Source: Methylocystis suflitae (GTDB taxonomy: Bacteria > Pseudomonadota > Alphaproteobacteria > Rhizobiales > Beijerinckiaceae). Taken from it: a DNA stretch of 32,266 nt. The stretch spans positions 1 to 32,266 of the forward strand of contig NZ_JAMRYX010000052.1 in assembly GCF_024448135.1 (NCBI RefSeq), read 5' to 3'. The notes beneath the pieces were generated by a model. The model saw nothing but the letters and a program-made list of their open reading frames with translations, was not told the DNA's origin and searched no databases. The position numbers and the translations under genes are program-made. Positions 15,920 to 23,187 of the stretch are shown in pieces; within the stretch, counting starts at the first letter, position 1, and each line of letters opens with the position of its first letter.

Positions 15920-16606
15920 TTAGCAGTGAGGTGTCGTTTGATTTTCGAGCGAACGCTTATCGACGGTTCGCCAATACAGGACATGCCGACCGAAGAGCGC
16001 AGCAAGTCCTGAGAGGACAAGGACCGAGCCGAACTGCCAGACGAGCACCATGACGCTCGATTCTTGCTGATGGAACAGGAGCATGCCGGCCGCGACCAGC
16101 GACGCCGCCGCGAGCGTCGCGAGCCCGGTCGTCAGGTAGGGCGCAATTGGCGCGCCCCGGCGAACCATAACCAGGATCAGGACTAGCGGCGCCGCGCTCG
16201 TCGCAACGATTTTCCAGAAGCAGCTAAATTCCTGCTGAATGGCGAGACCCTGATATCCATGCAGCGTCCAATCGCGCCAGCAGCCTTCGCCAAGAGACGC
16301 TAGCCAGACGAGTAAAAACGGGAAAGGCGCCAGGCGCTCCCATAACGGCCGGCCGGGGCAAGTCGAGCAAAACGCGGCAGCCGCCGCCATCATCGACGTC
16401 AGAATGGCGGCCGAGAGCTCGATCAAGAAGCGCGGTTCCGCGATTCGAACTGAGAAGTCCCCACGCAACCCTATGACGGACACCAGACCCGCCGCATAGG
16501 CGAGAGAAAGCATAAACCACATCATTGCGCGCCACATGGGATGCGGCAGACGGCGGACGGGCTTGGCGCTTGCGGCGAGGCGACGAATAAGTTCTTCGGA
16601 ATTCAT
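15920..16606 (-). CDS. nrsF: NrsF-like (DUF1109) membrane anti-sigma factor
   Basis: This 228-aa protein with about six membrane segments belongs to the DUF1109/NrsF family, which holds an ECF16-type sigma factor inactive at the inner membrane. The cytosolic N-terminus (EELIRRLAASAKPVRRLP) is the usual sigma-binding start. Cysteines at 80, 83, 109 and 129 cluster on loops between membrane segments, and C228 ends the protein. Conserved cysteines in Caulobacter NrsF sense metals such as cadmium and chromate, so some of these may be the sensor here. It overlaps the sigma gene by 4 nt (ATGA). A C-x2-C pair at 80-83 suggests a metal-binding site, but this is inference. Confidence 0.9.
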   Translation of the reverse strand: MNSEELIRRLAASAKPVRRLPHPMWRAMMWFMLSLAYAAGLVSVIGLRGDFSVRIAEPRFLIELSAAILTSMMAAAAAFCSTCPGRPLWERLAPFPFLLVWLASLGEGCWRDWTLHGYQGLAIQQEFSCFWKIVATSAAPLVLILVMVRRGAPIAPYLTTGLATLAAASLVAAGMLLFHQQESSVMVLVWQFGSVLVLSGLAALFGRHVLYWRTVDKRSLENQTTPHC

Positions 16607-17187
16607 TGCGTCTCTCTTTTCAACACTTCACGCATCGTCTTGAGCCCGCGATGCACGCTGACCTTCAACGAAGCCACGCTCTTGCCAGTCACCGCGGAAG
16701 CCTCCAGGAGCGACAAACCTTTCACTTTCATCAGCTCCACCGCCTGGCGTTGTCCGTCTGGCAACTGCGCCAGGGCGCGCCGTATCGCCTCTTGATCATC
16801 GCTGATCTCCTGCTCGTTCTTCGCGTCGTCTCCCGAAAAGGTTTCGGGCATAATGTCGACTGTCGTTTCGTTGGCGTTGCGAGCTGTCCGGCGGCGCGCG
16901 GCGTCGATCGTCCGGCGCATCGCGATCGTCATCAGCCAGGGCATGAAAGGGCGCGCTGGGTCATAAGTGTGCCGGACCGTGTGGACCGACAGCAAAACCT
17001 CCTGGACGATGTCTTCCACGTCCGGCGCGCTTGGCCATCTGTAAGCGACGAATCTGCGAAGGACGGGAAGAATTTCAGAGAGAAGCGCAGCATAGGCGGC
17101 GTTGTCGCCGTCTTGAGCGGCGCGCATCAATTGCCGCCAGCGTTCCTCGCGCTCCAACCTCGCGCGGTCGTCTCGGGGGGTAGACAT
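16603..17187 (-). CDS. sigF: ECF RNA polymerase sigma factor (sigma-F/ECF16-like)
   Basis: This 194-aa ECF sigma factor has region 2 from about 20 to 92 (DVEDIVQEVLLSVHTVRHTYDP, then RPFMPWLMTIAMRRTIDAARR for -10 recognition). Region 4 runs from about 135 to 185 (LPDGQRQAVELMKVKGLSLLEASAVTGKSVASLKVSVHRGLKTM, a helix-turn-helix for the -35). Partnership with a DUF1109 gene places it with Caulobacter sigma-F, whose reported promoter GTAACC-N16-CGAA matches the promoter found repeatedly in this window. That promoter is absent upstream of this gene, so it is not obviously autoregulated. It lies 37 nt downstream of the HxlR gene and heads the nrsF-arsM-pst series. Confidence 0.92.
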   Translation of the reverse strand: MSTPRDDRARLEREERWRQLMRAAQDGDNAAYAALLSEILPVLRRFVAYRWPSAPDVEDIVQEVLLSVHTVRHTYDPARPFMPWLMTIAMRRTIDAARRRTARNANETTVDIMPETFSGDDAKNEQEISDDQEAIRRALAQLPDGQRQAVELMKVKGLSLLEASAVTGKSVASLKVSVHRGLKTMREVLKRETQ

Positions 17188-17222
17188 GCCGTTTTGACCC
17201 TCGGCGCAGAAAGAAGAGCGGT

Positions 17223-17238
17223 GCTCAAGTGCTTGAGC
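17223..17238. terminator. Perfect inverted repeat at the end of the HxlR gene
   Basis: GCTCAAG (17223-17229) and CTTGAGC (17232-17238) form a 7-bp inverted repeat with a 2-nt centre, overlapping the HxlR stop codon. Pyrimidine-rich sequence follows on both strands. It may be a weak bidirectional terminator between HxlR and the sigma gene, or an operator in front of the sigma gene. Confidence 0.4.
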
Positions 17239-17620
17239 GCAGGATTTTCTTTTCAGTCGAGCTTGAGGCGGGCTCCGGACTGGCCTCAGGCTGTTTCCGC
17301 TGTATGTGCGTTTGGCCCCACAGGTACAGCTCCCGCAGCAATGGCTCCAATGTCTTGCCGAGATCCGACAGGGAGTATTCGACCTTGGGCGGCACCTCGG
17401 CGAAAACCTTGCGCAGGATCATGCCGTCGGCTTCGAGCTCGCGTAGCTGGAGGGTCAGCATTCTCTGCGTAACATTCGGCATAAGCCTGCGAAGTTCATT
17501 GAAGCGCCTTGTGCCGTCGAGCAGGCGAAACAGAATCGTCGCCTTCCATTTGCTTCCCATGACGTCCAGGGCGGCTTCGAGCGGGCAGCATGTGTAGGTC
17601 TCATGTCGCTGTTTCCTCAT
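17225..17620 (-). CDS. HxlR-family transcriptional regulator
   Basis: This winged-helix regulator (131 aa from the ATG at 17620) has the HxlR core: TYTCCPLEAALDVMGSKWKATILFRLLDGTRRFNELRRLMPNVT, then QRMLTLQLRELEADGMILR and the wing EVPPKVEYSLSDLG. The cysteine pair near the N-terminus is a common redox/electrophile sensor position in the family. The open frame continues upstream to 17695, but that extension is in the divergent promoter region. It is divergent from the tautomerase-CMD-SRPBCC genes and probably controls them. The C-terminal tail after about residue 105 is Ser/Lys-rich and disordered. Confidence 0.88.
   Translation of the reverse strand: MRKQRHETYTCCPLEAALDVMGSKWKATILFRLLDGTRRFNELRRLMPNVTQRMLTLQLRELEADGMILRKVFAEVPPKVEYSLSDLGKTLEPLLRELYLWGQTHIQRKQPEASPEPASSSTEKKILRSST
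17469..17493 (+). promoter_or_regulatory. GTAAC-N16-CGAA match inside HxlR gene, antisense
   Basis: The same bipartite motif occurs on the plus strand within the minus-strand HxlR coding sequence, 244 nt before the tautomerase ATG. It could drive antisense RNA or the tautomerase genes, but it is the only copy inside a gene and may be chance. Confidence 0.3.
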
Positions 17621-17636
17621 GCACGCTCCATCTGTG

Positions 17637-17669
17637 GTATCAAAAATGACACTATCGATACTATTAGTG
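17637..17669. promoter_or_regulatory. Candidate HxlR operator
   Basis: The divergent gap holds two nested inverted repeats: GTATC (17637-17641) with GATAC (17657-17661), and CACTA (17650-17654) with TAGTG (17665-17669). The region is AT-rich compared with its surroundings and lies just upstream of the HxlR start. It is a plausible binding site for the regulator controlling itself and the divergent operon. Confidence 0.45.
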
Positions 17670-17737
17670 CCTACTTGTCCATTTTGCAAATACATGTGGA
17701 TATCGCTCCATTCACGCTAAGCCAAAGGAGCAGCGGC

Positions 17738-17953
17738 ATGCCACTCGTGAACATCAAGGGAATCAGCGGCTATCTGACGCCCGATCAGAAGAAGGAACTC
17801 ATCTCGGGGGTGACGGAGGCCGTACTGGCGGTGGAAGGCGAGGGCCTGAGGGACGTGACGTGGGTCATCGTCGAGGACGTGGCCCCCGGTGCCTGGGGAG
17901 TTGGCGGCCAGCCCATGACGGACGCCGATCTTCGTCGTCTGGCAAATCGTTAG
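17738..17953 (+). CDS. 4-oxalocrotonate tautomerase-family protein
   Basis: This 71-aa protein has the family hallmark of Pro immediately after the initiator Met (PLVNIKG), which acts as catalytic base. The beta-alpha-beta body TPDQKKELISGVTEAVLAVEG and the strand VTWVIVEDVAPGAWGVGG follow the 4-OT pattern. The ATG at 17738 is preceded by AAGGAG at 17724-17730; longer in-frame extensions upstream lack this site. It is first in a three-gene set with an AhpD-like protein and a broken SRPBCC gene. A substrate cannot be assigned. Confidence 0.85.
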   Translation: MPLVNIKGISGYLTPDQKKELISGVTEAVLAVEGEGLRDVTWVIVEDVAPGAWGVGGQPMTDADLRRLANR

Positions 17954-17970
17954 TCGGAGAAGCGAACGCA

Positions 17971-18546
17971 ATGAGCAACGCCTATCGCATTAAAGACCTG
18001 CCCCTCCTCACGATCGAGACGGCGACTGGAAAAGCCCGGAGCCTGCTCGAATCCGCTAAGAGACAAATGGGGTTCACGCCAAAAATGTATGGGGCCATGG
18101 CCAATGAGCCGGCGCTATACGAAGCCTATTCCTCCGGCTATGCGGCCTTTCGTCAGGAATGCGGATTCACTCCCATCGAGCAAGAAGTGATCTTTCTCGT
18201 CATCAGTCGCTGGAACGGGTGCCACTACTGCATGGCGGCGCATAGCTTTGTCGCCGACAAGATGTCGAAGGTTCCGCCCGATGTAACGGACGCCATCCGC
18301 GACGGCCAGCCAATTCCCGACGCCAAGCTGCGGGCGCTCGCGGAGTTCACGCGGATCATGCTCGAAAAGCGAGGGCGTCCAAACGAAGCCGACGCGCGGG
18401 CATTCTTCTCCGCGGGATACAGCGAGAGAAATATTCTCGGAATCATCCTCGCCATCAGCGTCAAGACGATCAGCAATTATGCGAACCACGTCTTTCACAC
18501 GCCGGTAGACGAGGTCTTCGCCACGCGCGTGTGGGAGATGGCGTAG
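17971..18546 (+). CDS. Carboxymuconolactone decarboxylase / AhpD-like peroxidase-related protein
   Basis: This 191-aa all-helical CMD-superfamily protein carries the AhpD-type redox pair in NGCHYCMAAHS (C-x2-C with downstream His), so it probably acts on peroxides through a disulfide relay rather than as a decarboxylase. The N-terminal MYGAMANEPALYEAY and LVISRWNGCHYC segments are typical of 'peroxidase-related enzyme' members. It starts 18 nt after the tautomerase stop with a GGAGA site. The divergent HxlR regulator with its Cys pair fits control by oxidants or electrophiles. Confidence 0.85.
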   Translation: MSNAYRIKDLPLLTIETATGKARSLLESAKRQMGFTPKMYGAMANEPALYEAYSSGYAAFRQECGFTPIEQEVIFLVISRWNGCHYCMAAHSFVADKMSKVPPDVTDAIRDGQPIPDAKLRALAEFTRIMLEKRGRPNEADARAFFSAGYSERNILGIILAISVKTISNYANHVFHTPVDEVFATRVWEMA

Positions 18547-18630
18547 AGGTCAGAGGATTGAACTTCGCTTCGGCGTGTCTCGTCGAGTGTTCCGTCATGG
18601 GCGGGACACGCCGATTTCGAGGAAACGACA

Positions 18631-19065
18631 ATGAAGATCTCGATTGAAACACAAATCACGGTCGAAGCGCCACCGACCAGGATTTGGCGGATCCTCACCG
18701 ACTTCCCAACTATGTCGTCGTAGAATCCCTTTATTCGTTCAATTTCCGGCGCGCTCACCCGGGGCAACCAACTTAGCGTGCAAATTGCGCCGCCTGATCG
18801 AGCCATCATGACGCTCAACCCAACCATACTTGTGGCCGATCAGGAACGTGAGCTGCGCTGGATCGGGAAAGTCATAGCGCGCGGCGTTTTCGCTGGAGAA
18901 CATTACTTCGTGCTCGGGCCGCTCGGCCACTCGGCCACGCTTCTCAGGCACGGGGAGATATTCTCCGGATTATTGGCGCCGATTCTTATGCGTGGAACCA
19001 TGTTACAGGCCACGAAACAGGGCTTTGCCGAAATGAACGACGCGTTGAAAAAGCGCGCAGAGTGA
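18631..19065 (+). pseudogene. SRPBCC (START-like) gene interrupted by an in-frame amber codon
   Basis: From ATG 18631 (GAGGA upstream) the frame encodes a typical SRPBCC start, MKISIETQITVEAPPTRIWRI then LTDFPTMSS. A TAG stop at 18721-18723 is codon 31. The same frame continues without any shift as NPFIRSISGALTRGN and on to GEIFSGLLAPILMRG and MNDALKKRAE, stopping at 19065. In relatives the residue before NPFI is Trp, so a single TGG to TAG change explains the break. The rest of the 144-codon gene is undamaged, suggesting a recent nonsense mutation, a base-calling error or, less likely, suppression. An internal ATG at 18841 lies too late to restore the domain. Confidence 0.8.
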
Positions 19066-19116
19066 AAACATTGCGTTAGGAATTAGAGCAATCAGAAATT
19101 CAACTCTAAGTGACTA

Positions 19117-19803
19117 CTAGCGTCCGTCCACTATCGGCCCGAACAGGGCGGATGCGGGCTCATTCGTCTGATCATTGTCGTTGAACACGACGATGAAATT
19201 CAACTCGCCTGGCTCCTTACCGAACACGTTTCTATAGTCGCCGGCGACGTCACGCTCTTCGACGCGCATAAGACCGATGTCGGCGCTTCCGCGGAGTTGG
19301 ATATAGGCGAGGCTTTGGTATCGCTGAGAGCGGATAATCGATCCGTTGCGCATAGGCGTCGCCGTCCAAACATAGCTCAACGTGGGAACGTCGCGATTGA
19401 GAAACGACGGCTTGCCGAAAACGAACATGATCATTGCGCCGAAATCCTCGGTTGCGAGCTTGCGCAAATCTGCCGTGGCCTGGAGTTGGTCGACGCGCCA
19501 TCGCCACCGAACGCGCGTCAGCTCAGCGCCGTCTCGTTCAACTGGTTGATAGAGACCGGATGCGGATTTATGAGGGACGCTACGTAGCATGGCGCCCTGC
19601 GCGCTCTCCTCGACGCTGAAATCGTTTCGGCCAACGAAGTCGATCCGCTTCGCGCTAGCCAGCGCTCTTGCAGGATCTAGCAGTAGACTTTCCGCCCGCG
19701 CGACGGACAAGGCCGTCCACGTCATCCAGAATATCGAAATAGCTCCTGCGCCGAGCTTCGCTTTTGTCAATTTTGTATCGCTCCCCCTCTTATGACGAGC
19801 CAT
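19117..19803 (-). CDS. DUF3047 exported protein
   Basis: This protein of about 228 aa matches the DUF3047 family, of unknown function. A signal peptide (LGAGAISIFWMTWTALSVARA) precedes the domain, which has the family pattern RVRWRWRVD, DFGAMIMFVFGKP, TLSYVWT, and NVFGKEPGELNFIVVFNDNDQT near the end. Several starts are possible: ATG at 19806 or 19803, or TTG at 19770 preceded by AGGGGGAG. The TTG gives the most compact signal peptide. It converges with the broken SRPBCC gene. DUF3047 and DUF547 genes side by side recall arsenosugar-type loci, but that is a recalled association. Confidence 0.78.
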   Translation of the reverse strand: MARHKRGSDTKLTKAKLGAGAISIFWMTWTALSVARAESLLLDPARALASAKRIDFVGRNDFSVEESAQGAMLRSVPHKSASGLYQPVERDGAELTRVRWRWRVDQLQATADLRKLATEDFGAMIMFVFGKPSFLNRDVPTLSYVWTATPMRNGSIIRSQRYQSLAYIQLRGSADIGLMRVEERDVAGDYRNVFGKEPGELNFIVVFNDNDQTNEPASALFGPIVDGR

Positions 19804-19999
19804 CATTTCATGAACCTGATATTCCGAGCCCGACAACGCCCCCAACCCTGCGGCACGAGCGCCAATTTCTTGTCATATCAGCCTAGCCGCACCAGCGTAA
19901 ATTTGGTCATGTTCGTGGTTCCGGGATCGATAGTGTCGCGGAAGGAAGAGGCGCCGAGCATCGCAAGCCGAAGCGCCGAAGATCATTCGGAGCCCCGCT

Positions 20000-20857
20000 T
20001 CACCGCACGACATCATTAAGTGACCAGTCATACTGATGACTGCTAATCGATCTTACAGAGTCGAGTTTTAACCTGAGAGACGGAGTAGCATATTTGCGGA
20101 GATGTCTGAGGACGCCCACATCATCGCCGCCGAAGTCCGACTTGAACCATTCGTAAATCGAAGAAACCACGAGCCGGCCGCCGGAGAAATTCGTTCCTCG
20201 CGGGTTGTTGACATAGGCTTTCGCCGCCGCGTCGAGTTGCGCGTCGAGGCGGGCGCCGGTGAAGGCGTGCGTCTGTAGATTGGGACAGCCGACCGATGCG
20301 CAATTTACGGAATAATGCGCTCGCGGATCCCTGAACAGCCGCCGTAGAACGCCGTGTTCGATGTCGTCGAGACTGAATTCGACGCCCTGCAGTGTCAGCA
20401 CTTTGGCCTTCCAGGGGCCGCCGGTGAACGCCGCAAAGAGCCCGCCGCCGAGCGAGACGTTTTTGATCGACGAGACAGGATAGTGATCCAGCACGATGTC
20501 GATCGTCTTTGCATTATAAAGATTAGCGAGGAAGGCGAACTGCTCCGAACGGCCGAGCGTTCGCGGGTCGATGGCGCGCAGGCTTTCGAGATACTGCTTT
20601 AACTCTGCGTGGCCATTCGCTTGAAAGCTTCCATAGTCCACCCGGTTCAGCCCGTCATCGGCCGGATGCACATAAGTTTGCAGCAGACGGTCCCACGCCG
20701 AGTGATCGACAACCACGGAAGGATCATTTGCAGCTTCGCGGAAGAGATCCGCGGGCTCGGTTGTCGCCGCAGCCGCGTAAGATATAAGCGCGAGAAGTGA
20801 CGCCACGCGCACACCCCCCCAAAAAGCTACGTCAATCACTTCGGCAATTCTTCGCAT
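20000..20857 (-). CDS. DUF547 exported protein
   Basis: This 285-aa DUF547 protein has a membrane/signal segment at about 10-31 (VRVASLLALISYAAAA). The domain shows WDRLLQTYV, RVDYGSFQANG, EQFAFLANLYNAKTIDIVLDHYPVSSI, the FSLDDIEHGVLR stretch and HYSVNCASVGCPNL. This set of conserved Asn-Ala-Tyr, Glu-His and Ser-Val-Asn-Cys-Ala-Ser-x-Gly-Cys-Pro residues suggests a hydrolase-like cysteine fold. The ATG at 20857 has AAGGAGCC just upstream, whereas the open frame to 21208 is an unsupported extension. Function is unknown. Confidence 0.85.
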   Translation of the reverse strand: MRRIAEVIDVAFWGGVRVASLLALISYAAAATTEPADLFREAANDPSVVVDHSAWDRLLQTYVHPADDGLNRVDYGSFQANGHAELKQYLESLRAIDPRTLGRSEQFAFLANLYNAKTIDIVLDHYPVSSIKNVSLGGGLFAAFTGGPWKAKVLTLQGVEFSLDDIEHGVLRRLFRDPRAHYSVNCASVGCPNLQTHAFTGARLDAQLDAAAKAYVNNPRGTNFSGGRLVVSSIYEWFKSDFGGDDVGVLRHLRKYATPSLRLKLDSVRSISSHQYDWSLNDVVR

Positions 20858-21021
20858 TCGTGGCTCCTTCTGGGCAGCAATTATGCCGTCGACTCTGGCG
20901 GCCGTTCCAGGGCATACGTTTAAGAGTCGACGTTCTCCACGATCCGCGCGGGTATCGCGGAGATCACATCGTCGGCCCGGCGGCGAGCGCCGGGATCGCA
21001 CTTGCTTGACGGCTTGCTCGA

Positions 21022-21705
21022 CTAGAATCTTGCCAGGATCGACGCGGGCGCAAACAGATTGAAGTGATAATTCACGCCCGCGCGGACGGTGTGAAATCGT
21101 GTGTCCCCGCGATTGCCGGCAAAAAATGCGTTTCCGCCGTTGTTGCTCAGACTGGTGTAGAGATATTCGACCTTCGCCGACCATTTGGGAAAGGCTGCGG
21201 GAGCCCATTCGACGCCGCCGCCCGCTGTCCAGCCTGTCTGCGTGTCCCCGTATTCGTTGAAGAGCCCCGCCTGTTTCACTCTCCCGTACGCCAATCCACC
21301 GCCGCCATAGACGAGCAACCGCGAATTAAACAGCGCAATGCCAGCGCGACCGCGAACCGTGCCAAACCACTCGACTTTCGTCGGCAGCACGTCAAAGAAG
21401 CTGACATTAAAGCCGCCGTTTCGCGTAGAAATGTCGGCGCCCTGAAAGTCAGTTTCGAGGCCGGCGACCAACAATGGCGTCAGCTGATAATTGAACCCGA
21501 CCTGACCGCCGCCGACGAAACCGTTGAAGTCTGAACGCTGGCCGAAGCCATAGCCCGCATTGAGGCCGACATAAGGACCCGTCCAGGAGAACGCCGGCGG
21601 CGGAATGTATGCGAGAGACGCTTTTCGGGAAGGAAGATCGGCCGCATTGGCCGAGCCTGTGGCGAGAACTGTGGCGAGAGCCAAAGCCGAGATTCGCTGT
21701 TTCAT
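21022..21705 (-). CDS. Outer-membrane beta-barrel protein (Omp25/Omp31-like)
   Basis: This 227-aa protein has a clean signal peptide (MKQRISALALATVLATGSANA) and a mature start AADLPSRK as in rhizobial/Brucella Omp25-31 proteins. The barrel starts SWTGPYVGLNAGYGFG and shows alternating aromatic strands, VRGRAGIALFNSRLLVYGGGGLAYG and WTAGGGVEWA. A C-terminal Phe (ILARF) is required for barrel assembly. AAGGAACGG precedes the ATG. It has a sigma-F-like promoter 114 nt upstream, making it a probable envelope-stress or metal-stress member of the regulon. It may form a pore or be structural. Confidence 0.88.
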   Translation of the reverse strand: MKQRISALALATVLATGSANAADLPSRKASLAYIPPPAFSWTGPYVGLNAGYGFGQRSDFNGFVGGGQVGFNYQLTPLLVAGLETDFQGADISTRNGGFNVSFFDVLPTKVEWFGTVRGRAGIALFNSRLLVYGGGGLAYGRVKQAGLFNEYGDTQTGWTAGGGVEWAPAAFPKWSAKVEYLYTSLSNNGGNAFFAGNRGDTRFHTVRAGVNYHFNLFAPASILARF

Positions 21706-21819
21706 CTTGCCGTTCCTTCATACTGGTTTGATCTGGAGCTCGCGGCCTTGTTGCATCGGCTGCATTTGCACTCCGATCACGAAGTGACGTTAGCGGCGAA
21801 CGCTCTCCATGTTTCCCAG

Positions 21820-21844
21820 TTCGAACGGCGGTGACGAAAGTTAC
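21820..21844 (-). promoter_or_regulatory. ECF (sigma-F-like) promoter of the outer-membrane protein gene
   Basis: On the minus strand, GTAAC at 21844-21840 and CGAA at 21823-21820 are spaced 16 nt (GTAACTTT-N13-CGAACT), 114 nt before the ATG at 21705. The leader in between contains no convincing ORF. Confidence 0.72.
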
Positions 21845-22234
21845 ACGTGGACAAATTCATTGATGCGAGAACGGCGGCAAATCGAACGTGTCCCACAGAT
21901 ACTGCGACGCATGTCGTGAAGCGAAAAAACAAAAACGTGAAGCGCCTGCGTGAGAGGCGTATTGTGCGAAGGCGATCAGCGATGCAAAGCCCCAACGCTT
22001 GCGGCATTGCCTTTTCAAAGCACAGTCTTGGAAGGCAGGGAACCGAGGCGCTACTCACACTTCACGCGGTTCGTTTTTTGACAACGCATGAGTGGCGTCG
22101 ATTCATCACGCGGCGAAGGCGCTCGCCGCTCACTCACCTGTTCAGAAGAAGTTGCACAGTCGGAACGCTGGGCCGCGTGTGCCGCGCTCGTTAAGAATGG
22201 ATCAAAAGCTCTCGACCATGCGCTACGATGGCGC
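21845..22234. other. Stretch without a supported gene
   Basis: Open frames here on both strands have no recognisable domain and poor codon character. The only structure noted is a weak hairpin at 21943-21959 (CGCCT/AGGCG), followed on the minus strand by a T-rich run (21924-21935). It may terminate transcription of the small membrane-protein gene upstream. Confidence 0.5.
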
Positions 22235-22318
22235 TCAACCGACGGCGATGAGCGTGACGACAAGGATGACGACAGCAGCCGCAGCGTAGATCGAAAGAGC
22301 AGCCGTGATGGCGTTCAT
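22235..22318 (-). CDS. Small single-span membrane protein, 27 aa
   Basis: Minus-strand ATG at 22318 to TGA at 22235 encodes 27 residues: a short start (MNAITAALSIYA) and a continuous hydrophobic helix rich in Ala/Val/Leu/Ile, with no charged residue, ending VG. GAGGA lies 5 nt before this ATG; an upstream in-frame ATG at 22330 would add MRTL. A GTAAC-N16-CGAA promoter lies 81 nt upstream. It is too short for routine gene callers. By analogy with other stress-induced small membrane proteins it may tune an envelope complex, but no homologue is recognised. Confidence 0.55.
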   Translation of the reverse strand: MNAITAALSIYAAAAVVILVVTLIAVG

Positions 22319-22399
22319 GAGCGTCCTCATGTCTTGCGCGGCGAAACGGGCGCTTAGATCTCGCGCCTCGAAGCGTTGGCCGCATTCGACAATGGATTC

Positions 22400-22424
22400 T
22401 TCGAACGAACTGTCTGAAAGTTAC
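22400..22424 (-). promoter_or_regulatory. ECF (sigma-F-like) promoter of the 27-aa membrane protein
   Basis: On the minus strand, GTAAC at 22424-22420 and CGAA at 22403-22400 are spaced 16 nt (GTAACTTT-N13-CGAAGA). The first eight bases are identical to those of the outer-membrane protein promoter. Confidence 0.7.
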
Positions 22425-22508
22425 AAATGCCGTGGAAGCATCGCAAATGCGATGCGCGCGATCGGCGAACATTTAGTGTTCAGCAATCCCGTCACGGAAT
22501 TGGGCGCG

Positions 22509-22575
22509 TGCGAGCCTTCGTCGCTCGCATGTGATTATGGCGCGCGCAGTGACTCATGGCCGTCGAGCGACGGCC
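22509..22575. repeat. Two hairpins downstream of the CMD gene
   Basis: TGCGAGC (22509-22515) pairs with GCTCGCA (22523-22529), and GGCCGTC (22558-22564) pairs with GACGGCC (22569-22575). The second begins 5 nt beyond the stop of the minus-strand CMD gene and could end or protect that operon's mRNA. Neither is followed by a T-run. Confidence 0.5.
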
Positions 22576-22579
22576 TGGA

Positions 22580-23155
22580 CTATGGAGAAAGGGAACTCGC
22601 GCTCGGTTGCGTCGGCGCGACGCAAAAACCCTGAGGTGCGACATCGAGCGCCGCGTTGAATTTCGATGAAAGATTCTGAAACGCGATTAAACCGGTCAAT
22701 TCTACGATGGCGTCGTCGGGCCACCTCAGTTTTAGTTTCGCTCGCAAGTCGTCGCTTACGCCCGGCTCAGTAATCGTCATTGCTTCGGCGTATTCAAGAG
22801 CGAGCTTTTCGTCCGCGGTGAAGAGCGCGCGCTCCCGCCATGCGGGGAGCGCCTCGATTTTCTGCATTGGGACGCCGCGCTTCGCCAGCGTCGCCGAATT
22901 GATGTCGACGCAAAACGCGCAATGATTGATTTGCGAGACTCGCACTGTCACGAGAGATCGTAGTGCAGGCGAGAGCGGGGACGACCGCCGATCCAGTGCG
23001 CCATAAAGTAATGCGACAGCCGCGAAAACCCAAGGGGAGCGACCCCACAGCAGGCCGGGATCGAGCACGCGGCCATAGGTTCGCCGTTGCTTCCAGAAGA
23101 AAAGGCGAATGAACCACGGATAGTCGATTATCTCTTTCGCCGGCACAACAGACAT
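22580..23155 (-). CDS. Carboxymuconolactone decarboxylase-family protein
   Basis: This 191-aa CMD-superfamily protein has the redox pair C79-x2-C82 in INHCAFCVDINSA, as in AhpD-like proteins, with a short hydrophobic stretch at about 40-53. C-terminal motifs AIVELTGLIAFQNLSSKFNAAL fit the group. The ATG at 23155 was chosen because the upstream frame only shadows the TVP38 gene. It is the last gene of the radical SAM / FAD reductase / TVP38 operon, 32 nt after TVP38. Similar CMD proteins occur in arsenosugar loci as 'peroxidase-like' members; a redox-detoxification role is inferred. Confidence 0.82.
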   Translation of the reverse strand: MSVVPAKEIIDYPWFIRLFFWKQRRTYGRVLDPGLLWGRSPWVFAAVALLYGALDRRSSPLSPALRSLVTVRVSQINHCAFCVDINSATLAKRGVPMQKIEALPAWRERALFTADEKLALEYAEAMTITEPGVSDDLRAKLKLRWPDDAIVELTGLIAFQNLSSKFNAALDVAPQGFCVAPTQPSASSLSP

Positions 23156-23187
23156 TTGCGGATTTCCATCAGTGAGAGAGATGAGGC

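Noticed and set aside
16606-17472. 288-codon plus-strand open frame
   Set aside because: It is antisense to the ECF sigma and HxlR genes; no recognisable motif.
20858-21208. N-terminal extension of the DUF547 frame
   Set aside because: A strong ribosome site precedes the ATG at 20857 and the extension is Arg-rich without domain support.
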